32,258 nucleotides of DNA from Nitrosomonas sp. (GTDB lineage: Bacteria; Pseudomonadota; Gammaproteobacteria; Burkholderiales; Nitrosomonadaceae): assembly GCA_021774075.1 (NCBI GenBank), contig JAJFJK010000017.1, positions 1 to 32,258 of the forward strand, written 5' to 3'. The notes beneath the pieces were generated by a model. That model did not search any database and was not told the DNA's origin. It saw only the letters and a program-made list of their open reading frames with translations. The translations under genes and the position numbers were made by a program. Shown piece after piece: positions 6,061 through 10,446 of this stretch. Position 1 is the first letter of the stretch. Each line of letters begins with the position of its first letter.

Positions 6061-6394
6061 ACTCCCTCGGTGTTACGTAAGGGCTGGTTCTTGGATGAAA
6101 CACATGGCCTCGATCTTCAAGGCATGCCCTTGTGTCGGTGCGCGGCCCCTTGTGCGTTTTTTTCCAGTTATCTCTAACCTCGTATGTGCGGGATGATCCA
6201 AACACACCCAACTTACTTCTCTTTGTGGTGTGCGTGATTCCTGTTGCTATTACTTTGCAATCTCTAATATCGTTTAATAGCTTGCTGCGAGAGTGAGTCT
6301 GAGCGCTTGCATCAATTCCGTATCTATCTTCTACGGAAGTGGTTTTGCATCCAGCCAGAAAGATTATGATTAAGATTGCGGTCAAGTATTTCAA
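6059..6394 (-). CDS. Small lipoprotein (lysogenic-conversion candidate)
   Basis: A 111-residue protein with a lipoprotein signal: MKYLTAILIIIFLAGC, with lipobox L-A-G-C at residues 13-16, so Cys16 should be acylated and the protein anchored in a membrane, facing the periplasm. The mature part is basic and ends with 'TDTRACLEDRGHVFHP', a Cys-containing motif repeated in the downstream remnant. The start is a TTG preceded by AAGGCG at good spacing; no ATG fits. It is the first gene after the repressor in the leftward lysogenic block. Outer-envelope lipoproteins encoded by prophages often block superinfecting phages, but that role is only inferred here. Confidence 0.65.
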   Translation of the reverse strand: MKYLTAILIIIFLAGCKTTSVEDRYGIDASAQTHSRSKLLNDIRDCKVIATGITHTTKRSKLGVFGSSRTYEVRDNWKKTHKGPRTDTRACLEDRGHVFHPRTSPYVTPRE

Positions 6395-6465
6395 ATTATT
6401 CGCCTTATTTAGTTGATTTGCATTTGCAATGCTCTTCTTTGCACCAATACCAAATCAGGGATACG

Positions 6466-6852
6466 TTACTGCTCGATTGATTTTTCCTCATCTGCACCTG
6501 TATCCGTCTCTTTAAATGTGCCAATAACCTTTTTCACTTGCGGTCTGCTCTCCTTCGGAACGCTTAATGATGTTGCTAGTATATCTATTTGATCAACATC
6601 AAGTTGATCAACGGTAATTCCTAAACGATCCATTAGTAAGCCGATTTTATCACTAGGCAACGGAACGCCTGACTCATCCGAGATTCTGCGGAGCTGCTTG
6701 TAAGACGGTTCGTGAAGCCCGTTCTCCCACGCAGACACATTGGCTTTCGTGCAGCCAAATTTTTCCGCAAAAACATCTTGAGTTATTTTCATGCGACTTC
6801 GTGCGCACTTAATGAAAATAGGTACATCATTATCAATATTTTGTTTGTCCAT
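6466..6852 (-). CDS. CI-like repressor, short, no peptidase domain
   Basis: A 128-residue protein from the ATG at 6852. Residues about 10-55 form an XRE-type helix-turn-helix: 'SRMKITQDVFAEKFGCTKAN' then 'VSAWENGLHEPSYKQL'. The rest is acidic and helical. The Ser-Lys peptidase (S24/LexA) domain of lambda CI is absent, so RecA-stimulated self-cleavage is not expected. I rejected a longer reading from 6963 because it would translate the whole operator region. No Shine-Dalgarno precedes 6852, and the likely PRM start point lies within a few bases of the ATG, so the mRNA is probably leaderless as for lambda cI from PRM. It should bind the five operators and silence PL and PR. Confidence 0.8.
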   Translation of the reverse strand: MDKQNIDNDVPIFIKCARSRMKITQDVFAEKFGCTKANVSAWENGLHEPSYKQLRRISDESGVPLPSDKIGLLMDRLGITVDQLDVDQIDILATSLSVPKESRPQVKKVIGTFKETDTGADEEKSIEQ

Positions 6853-6859
6853 AAGGCAA

Positions 6860-6880
6860 AAGTACAGCAGTCCTTGACAT
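6860..6880. promoter_or_regulatory. Repressor/Cro operator next to cI (OR3-like)
   Basis: Palindrome AAGTACAG-CAGTC-CTTGACAT. It covers the likely PRM -10, so binding here would shut off repressor synthesis, as OR3 does in lambda. Three bases separate it from the next operator. Confidence 0.8.
6861..6869 (-). promoter_or_regulatory. Putative PRM, extended -10 element
   Basis: Read leftward, TGC-TGTACT matches an extended -10 (TGn plus hexamer, 6869-6861) with no good -35, as expected for a promoter needing repressor activation. The predicted start point, near 6854, is at the cI ATG. Confidence 0.5.
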
Positions 6881-6883
6881 TTG

Positions 6884-6904
6884 TCGTACAGAAAAACTTG
6901 ACTT
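6884..6904. promoter_or_regulatory. Repressor operator (OR2-like)
   Basis: Palindrome TCGTACAG-AAAAA-CTTGACTT, the least perfect of the five. It covers the PR -35. Repressor bound here is positioned to block PR and contact polymerase at PRM. Confidence 0.8.
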
Positions 6905-6926
6905 ATAAGTACAGCATCACTATACT
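6898..6926 (+). promoter_or_regulatory. PR, rightward early promoter
   Basis: TTGACT (6898-6903), 17-base spacer, TATACT (6921-6926). Transcription would start near 6933 and give a leader of about 29 nt before the Cro-like gene. The -35 lies in the OR2-like operator and the -10 in the OR1-like operator. Confidence 0.85.
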
Positions 6927-6927
6927 T
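6907..6927. promoter_or_regulatory. Repressor operator next to cro (OR1-like)
   Basis: Palindrome AAGTACAG-CATCA-CTATACTT, covering the PR -10. It is 2 bases from the OR2-like operator, a 23-bp centre spacing equal to that at PL. Confidence 0.8.
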
Positions 6928-6961
6928 TTGTTTAATATTATTAGTTACGAGCAAATTATTC

Positions 6962-7225
6962 ATGAATCATGATCATATGGTTGACCGAGTAGCAGCTGCA
7001 TTAGATGTGCCGCTCGCAGGATTAGCAAGAAAATTAAATGTAACAAGATCCGCTGTTGGTGACTGGAAAGCTCGAAATGCAAATATACCAAGCGAGCACT
7101 GCAAGGCTATTGTGATTATGCTGGAAGAAACATCTGACCCGTTAACCTGTATGGATTTACGGCCAGATGACTGGCAAAAATGGTGGCCAGAGCTAGCCCA
7201 ACAAGACAAAGAGCATGCAGCATGA
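6962..7225 (+). CDS. Cro-like / YdaS-type helix-turn-helix regulator
   Basis: An 87-residue small DNA-binding protein, divergent from the repressor. The helix-turn-helix is at residues 15-40: 'PLAGLARKLNVTRSAVGDWK' followed by 'IPSEHCKAI'. The C-terminus carries 'DLRPDDWQKWWPEL', the 'RPD-W...WPEL' ending typical of Cro/YdaS-family proteins in prophages. It is the first product from PR and should bind the same operators, favouring the OR3-like site, to commit to lytic growth. The ribosome site is weak (GAG 13 bases upstream); an in-frame ATG at codon 6 is a possible alternative start. Confidence 0.8.
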   Translation: MNHDHMVDRVAAALDVPLAGLARKLNVTRSAVGDWKARNANIPSEHCKAIVIMLEETSDPLTCMDLRPDDWQKWWPELAQQDKEHAA

Positions 7226-7324
7226 GTTTTTATAATTAACCCCTTTACTCCACGCCGCGCCCATTCGGTTAAAAGTGGGCTGATGATGGTAAATCCATTA
7301 TGTAACTCTCCTTGATGTTGCACT

Positions 7325-7366
7325 CCGGCCACTGCTTTGATTAGACCCTCCGCAGTGGTCGGTTTT
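7325..7366 (+). terminator. Rho-independent terminator after cro (tR1-like)
   Basis: CCGGCCACTGC (7325-7335), 16-base loop, GCAGTGGTCGG (7352-7362): an 11-bp stem with one G-T pair, followed by TTTT. It lies 100 bases after the Cro-like gene, so transcripts from PR would be attenuated before the CII-like gene. Its T tract is the beginning of the 18-bp repeat. Confidence 0.7.
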
Positions 7367-7379
7367 AATAGATTACGGT
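7362..7379 (+). repeat. 18-bp direct repeat, left copy
   Basis: GTTTTAATAGATTACGGT, identical to 7769-7786. The two copies bracket the leftward zinc-ribbon gene. Confidence 0.8.
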
Positions 7380-7448
7380 GCTGTTTTGCCCATGAAAGAT
7401 ATAGAGCTAAAGGCTGACACCAGTGAGTTGAGTGCGTTTTGGGACGGT

Positions 7449-7658
7449 TTACTTGCCGATCTTTCTGACGTCCCTGAAGAGGTCAGAGAGTTCTTTCTCA
7501 ACCTTGGCAATTTGCCTGCGGAATTGGTCTGTTTTGAATGTGGCGTTACATCCGGGGCAGTGGTTACCGTCTTGCTTAAACCATCGCAACGGCTTGTTGA
7601 TTTTGGTGCTGCAATTCGGGCAAGAAATTTTGATTTCGTTTTCGTCGAGCAATCCCAT
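7449..7658 (-). CDS. Zinc-ribbon protein, leftward gene among rightward genes
   Basis: A 69-residue protein with a zinc ribbon: 'ISCPNCSTKINKPLRWF' gives the first CPxC knuckle (residues 13-16) and 'GNHCPGCNATF' the second (residues 34-37). A basic helical tail follows ('KTDQFRRQIAKVEKELSDL'). AAAGGAG lies 6 bases before the ATG, identical in context to the site of the dNMP kinase gene. The gene runs against its neighbours, between the cro terminator and the CII-like gene, inside an 18-bp direct repeat, so it looks like an inserted cassette (moron). An open rightward reading also covers this interval but lacks a ribosome site. Zinc ribbons bind nucleic acid or protein; the function is unknown. 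Confidence 0.7.
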   Translation of the reverse strand: MGLLDENEIKISCPNCSTKINKPLRWFKQDGNHCPGCNATFKTDQFRRQIAKVEKELSDLFRDVRKIGK

Positions 7659-7768
7659 GGTTTCTCCTTTGTTGATAGTGGGTTGGTGGAACTTCCTATT
7701 CTACCAACATCGGAGAAACCTTCTGATTGAGTTTTTATCATGCTTTAGCGCCCTTGCGCGTGTTGCCA

Positions 7769-7786
7769 GTTTTAATAGATTACGGT
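7769..7786 (+). repeat. 18-bp direct repeat, right copy
   Basis: GTTTTAATAGATTACGGT, identical to 7362-7379, 407 bases apart. There is no comparable GC hairpin before this copy, so it is not simply a duplicated terminator. Confidence 0.8.
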
Positions 7787-7830
7787 TTTTTGGTGTTTTT
7801 TGAAACGGCGAATTTTTACGGAGTCGGACA

Positions 7831-8310
7831 ATGAGTCTTTTTGATGTGATTTACGCGCAAGTTCACGCTTACCCTGGTGGTTGCGAGGCGGTTGCTTTGC
7901 GTATGCGCAAGATGGGCTTTCCCACTATGTCAGGCGATACGTTGCAGAAAAAGGTCAAAACAACTTGTGACACGCATCATCTGCGGGTTGATGAGATGTT
8001 GGTGATTATGGAGATTGTCGATACGGATGATTTCGCTAAAGAGATTGCCAGTTCCCGCCATTTGCTTTGCATTCCGCGCGTTATGCCTGAGGAAATTTCT
8101 GATGATGAGTTAATGCGTTTGTTGCTTGAGCGTGGTGACAAGATGGGCAGATCTGACCAGGAATTGCGCGAATTCATTTCTGGCCCCAGAAAGAATCTTA
8201 AAAAATTTCATTCGTTTAAGAAACGTTGGCGCGATGCCAGCGAGGTACGCGCGTTGATTATGCAGCACGCCGAGAAAGTGTATCTGGACAACGGTGGTAA
8301 GCCGCAATGA
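7831..8310 (+). CDS. CII-like phage regulatory protein (PF06892 type)
   Basis: A 159-residue protein whose first 75 residues match the phage CII/CP76 pattern: 'SLFDVIYAQVHAYPGGCEAV' then 'GDTLQKKV' and 'THHLRVDEMLVIMEIVD'. These are helical, tetramer-forming DNA-binding proteins thought to act as lysogeny activators or regulators of early genes. The C-terminal half is charged and helical and longer than in minimal members. CGGAG lies upstream of the ATG. Position after cro and before the replication genes agrees with a CII role; the target promoter is not identified. Confidence 0.75.
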   Translation: MSLFDVIYAQVHAYPGGCEAVALRMRKMGFPTMSGDTLQKKVKTTCDTHHLRVDEMLVIMEIVDTDDFAKEIASSRHLLCIPRVMPEEISDDELMRLLLERGDKMGRSDQELREFISGPRKNLKKFHSFKKRWRDASEVRALIMQHAEKVYLDNGGKPQ

Positions 8311-8462
8311 ATCCAGTCCAAACCATAGCAACGTTGATCGTGATCGGCGTGGTTATGGTTTTTTGGTTTGTTGGTGCTTGTGTTGAGGGTTTGGGTGCTT
8401 TGAGAAATTCATTTAGGAGGGGTCATGCCACTGAGAATCCAAACGTCCAGGAAAGAATATAA
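8307..8462 (+). CDS. Small single-pass membrane protein (51 aa)
   Basis: The ATG overlaps the CII-like stop (ATGA). The ORF encodes 51 residues with one hydrophobic helix (residues 7-26, 'IATLIVIGVVMVFWFVGACV') and a basic, polar tail ending NPNVQERI. It overlaps the next gene by 38 bases in another frame. Coupling and a clean membrane helix support it; no function is known. Confidence 0.5.
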   Translation: MNPVQTIATLIVIGVVMVFWFVGACVEGLGALRNSFRRGHATENPNVQERI

Positions 8463-8610
8463 ATGCGATGAATGTGGTGAAAAAATCTCAAAGGGCGATA
8501 GGTATTGGCGCAAGTATGAAGGAGACGAGGATGGGTGTAATGAAGACCGGAAGGAGCATATAAATTGCGAGCTACACCGAAAAAATTACATCTTTCAGCA
8601 GGGATTATAA
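8425..8610 (+). CDS. Small zinc-finger-like protein (61 aa)
   Basis: A 61-residue acidic protein beginning MPLRIQTSRKEYKCDECGEK. It holds a CDEC knuckle (residues 14-17), then 'ISKGDRYWRKYEG', and 'HINCELH' (one Cys, two His), giving a plausible CCHC or CCCH zinc site. TTAGGAGG lies directly upstream, the best ribosome site in this cluster. The 'I-x-K-G-x-x-Y-W' part is typical of small phage proteins with treble-clef-like knuckles. The role is unknown. Confidence 0.7.
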   Translation: MPLRIQTSRKEYKCDECGEKISKGDRYWRKYEGDEDGCNEDRKEHINCELHRKNYIFQQGL

Positions 8611-8613
8611 GCC

Positions 8614-8790
8614 ATGACAGTTTATGAGCATATTTTTCTGGTTTGTATGGCCCTGGTGGTTGTGTTCCTAATCGTGTGGTTTTGGTACATGGTTATTAGT
8701 GAGTTGGACAGAAGGAAGGTGATCAAGCCATTGAGCGCGATTGGGTGGTTGGTGGTTGTTTGTTTTTGTTTGCGGGTTCTTTTTTATTGA
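8614..8790 (+). CDS. Small two-helix membrane protein (58 aa)
   Basis: A 58-residue ORF three bases after the previous stop. There are two hydrophobic helices, residues 7-28 ('IFLVCMALVVVFLIVWFWYM') and 43-57 ('IGWLVVVCFCLRVLF'), joined by a charged turn (SELDRRKVIKPL). A GGGA site lies 10 bases before the ATG. It could be a holin-like or other small early membrane protein, but the early position and lack of an adjacent lysin argue against a main holin. Confidence 0.55.
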   Translation: MTVYEHIFLVCMALVVVFLIVWFWYMVISELDRRKVIKPLSAIGWLVVVCFCLRVLFY

Positions 8791-8821
8791 ATAGGTGCGA
8801 ATTGAAAAATCTGAATATGAT

Positions 8822-9142
8822 TCAAGCGGCCAATTCTTTAACCACGTCAGGGTGTTTCAGTGCAATGCGCAATAAGCATTGTATTGCCCCTGGCGGTTTA
8901 AAGCGGCCTTGCTCCCAATCTCTAATTGTCCCGATAGGGGTGTCAATAAGAGCTGCAAATTCAGGCTGCGTTAGACCGAGTTTTGAGCGTGCTGAACGGA
9001 CCAGTATTTGTTCCGGCGTGTGGACGCGGGCTGGCTTACCTTCGATCATTTCATTTAGCGATTCACGCAGACCGGGTATTGCCATGCCTGCATCATTTTC
9101 TGCTGCGTCTACTATTTTTTTAATATCTGGCTTTTTGATCAT
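8822..9142 (-). CDS. HigA-like antitoxin, XRE family
   Basis: A 106-residue protein with a C-terminal helix-turn-helix (residues about 47-100): 'RSARSKLGLTQPEFAALIDT' then 'GTIRDWEQGRFKPPGAI'. The N-terminal half is charged and probably flexible (DAAENDAGMAIPGLRESLNE), which fits the HigA2 type, where the N-terminus neutralises the toxin and the C-terminus binds DNA. It starts one base after the toxin stop with AAGGAAA upstream. The toxin-first order is characteristic of hig modules. It should repress the module's own promoter through the palindrome at 9461-9475. Confidence 0.8.
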   Translation of the reverse strand: MIKKPDIKKIVDAAENDAGMAIPGLRESLNEMIEGKPARVHTPEQILVRSARSKLGLTQPEFAALIDTPIGTIRDWEQGRFKPPGAIQCLLRIALKHPDVVKELAA

Positions 9143-9143
9143 T

Positions 9144-9449
9144 TTAAATTTCCTTTTTAATTTGTTTCAGTTCTTTGTCAGTTGTGTTCTCTCTATCAGA
9201 TTTGCGGTAGATCGTGAGCAAGTAAATGACGCCTTTTTCGTCCTGGTTGAAGTAGATGACTCTAACACCGCCACGTTTACCGCTTTTACCAACATTCCAG
9301 CGAATCTTGCGAAGACCTTGTGTGCCTGGGATTACGTCGCCGTCTGTGCTGTTTTCAGAAATAAAGCTGATGAAATCAAGGCGCTGTTCTTCGTTCCAGA
9401 TTTTGTCAGATTGCTTTTGAAATGTCGGGGTTTCGATCACTGTTTTCAT
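9144..9449 (-). CDS. RelE/HigB-like toxin
   Basis: A 101-residue protein of the RelE/HigB2 type, a ribosome-dependent mRNA interferase family. Recognisable segments are 'IPGTQGLRKIRW', 'GKRGGVRVIYF' and 'GVIYLLTIYRKS', the latter two holding the basic catalytic-face residues and the last beta strand with Tyr. The 'T-x-G-L-R-K-I-R' and 'K-R-G-G-x-R-x-I-Y' signatures match HigB2 closely. I place the start at the ATG at 9449. There is no ribosome site, and the promoter's expected start point is at about 9450, so the message is probably leaderless. The pair runs against the early rightward operon. Confidence 0.85.
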   Translation of the reverse strand: MKTVIETPTFQKQSDKIWNEEQRLDFISFISENSTDGDVIPGTQGLRKIRWNVGKSGKRGGVRVIYFNQDEKGVIYLLTIYRKSDRENTTDKELKQIKKEI

Positions 9450-9456
9450 GTTTCTA

Positions 9457-9485
9457 AGTATACGGGTATCCCGTAGTTGTGTCAA
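9457..9485 (-). promoter_or_regulatory. Toxin-antitoxin promoter
   Basis: Read leftward: perfect TTGACA (9485-9480), 17-base spacer, TATACT (9462-9457). It is as strong as the phage PL by consensus and lies directly before the toxin ATG. Confidence 0.85.
9461..9475. promoter_or_regulatory. Probable HigA operator
   Basis: Palindrome TACGGG-TAT-CCCGTA between the -35 and -10 of the toxin-antitoxin promoter, where antitoxin binding would block polymerase. It is unrelated to the CI operator sequence. Confidence 0.7.
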
Positions 9486-9562
9486 GTGTTTTCGCGATCA
9501 ATATTAAAAAAATCGTATTGTTTTGAGTGGGTGTTTTTTGTTTTTTAACGAGGGAGGTAATT

Positions 9563-9757
9563 ATGGTTGATATGAAGGTGAGTGAGGCTGAGAGAGGTCA
9601 TTTGATTTTTACGAGACTGCTTAGGACAAGCATGAGAGCGCATAGATGGGTTCGTTGGCTTGCTGTGCGTTTTGGCACTGAACTGTATGTTGATGCGGGC
9701 AACCGGAGGCTCAGGGTTCGCCAGTTTTTTGGTGAGCAATATTTGATAAGCAGGTAA
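9563..9757 (+). CDS. Small basic hypothetical protein (64 aa)
   Basis: A 64-residue, very basic protein (RLLRTSMRAHRWVRWLAVRF). GGGAGG lies before the ATG at 9563, so I reject a 12-codon longer reading without a site. The many Arg residues suggest nucleic-acid binding. I do not recognise the family. It divides the toxin-antitoxin promoter from the methyltransferase gene, 8 bases downstream. Confidence 0.55.
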   Translation: MVDMKVSEAERGHLIFTRLLRTSMRAHRWVRWLAVRFGTELYVDAGNRRLRVRQFFGEQYLISR

Positions 9758-9765
9758 GTCAGATA

Positions 9766-10446
9766 ATGACTTCCAGCCACCCGTCCATTGATTTTGCTTC
9801 TATTGCCAGTGCTGAATTGCTGAATGTGGATTGCATGGAGTACATGGCAACCATGCCAGACAAGTCGTTTGACTTGGCTATTGTTGACCCGCCTTATGGC
9901 ATTGGTAACAATTGGTCGAAGAGCCGTAAAGACACATTTTATAGGCAAGGCGACTTACATTCTTACCAGAATGATAAGCGCCCGGAAGCTGAATATTTTG
10001 CGCAATTATTAAGAGTTTCAAGAAATCAGATTATATGGGGCGGTAATTACTTTACTGACTTTATATCCCCTACAAATAGTTGGATTATATGGGACAAGTT
10101 TCGCAACGCTGATATTACTTTTATGAGTGAGGCTGAAATGGCGTGGACATCATTTAAAAAGGTAACTCGTATTGCAAAATTTAAATGGGACGGCGCAAGA
10201 AAATGCGAAGCTGCCGTAAAAATTCATCCTCATCAAAAGCCAGTCAAGCTATACGAATGGCTATTAACCAATTACGCAAAGCCAGGGCAAAAAATATTAG
10301 ATACACACCTTGGATCTGGATCAAGCGCAATAGCTTGTAACAACCTCGGATTTGAGTTGGTTGGTTGCGAATTAGACCCGGATTATTACGATTCAGCGTG
10401 CAAGCGGGTGGCTGAGTATTCAGCGCAAAAAAGGTTGTTTGCCTGA
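9766..10446 (+). CDS. Phage DNA adenine methyltransferase (beta-class N6)
   Basis: A 226-residue SAM-dependent methyltransferase. The catalytic motif DPPY is at residues 41-44, preceded by 'FDLAIV'. The SAM-binding motif follows near the C-terminus ('ILDTHLGSGSSAIA', residues 177-190), with 'HPHQKPVKLYEWLL' (154-167) just before it. DPPY before the G-loop is the beta-class order, as in CcrM. There is no restriction enzyme beside it, so it is an orphan phage methylase that probably protects phage DNA or marks it for replication. The recognition sequence cannot be read from the protein. The stop overlaps the VapE start (TGATG). Confidence 0.9.
   Translation: MTSSHPSIDFASIASAELLNVDCMEYMATMPDKSFDLAIVDPPYGIGNNWSKSRKDTFYRQGDLHSYQNDKRPEAEYFAQLLRVSRNQIIWGGNYFTDFISPTNSWIIWDKFRNADITFMSEAEMAWTSFKKVTRIAKFKWDGARKCEAAVKIHPHQKPVKLYEWLLTNYAKPGQKILDTHLGSGSSAIACNNLGFELVGCELDPDYYDSACKRVAEYSAQKRLFA

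Noticed and set aside
6853..6963. N-terminal extension of the repressor to 165 residues
   Set aside because: It would translate through all three operators and PR, starting next to the cro ATG, and adds no conserved sequence.
6973..7332. Leftward 119-codon reading opposite cro
   Set aside because: It is a shadow of the Cro-like gene, with no domain and no ribosome site at its start.
7386..7730. Rightward 114-codon reading opposite the zinc-ribbon gene
   Set aside because: It has no ribosome site, while the leftward frame has AAAGGAG and two CPxC knuckles. Some parts look protein-like, so it is not fully excluded.
8745..9476. Long rightward reading of 243 codons opposite the toxin-antitoxin pair
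   Set aside because: It is the mirror of two well-recognised genes, is low in sensible domain structure and has no ribosome site.
9480..9520. Rightward promoter before the 64-aa gene (TTGTGT-N17-AATATT)
   Set aside because: Too few consensus matches to separate from chance.
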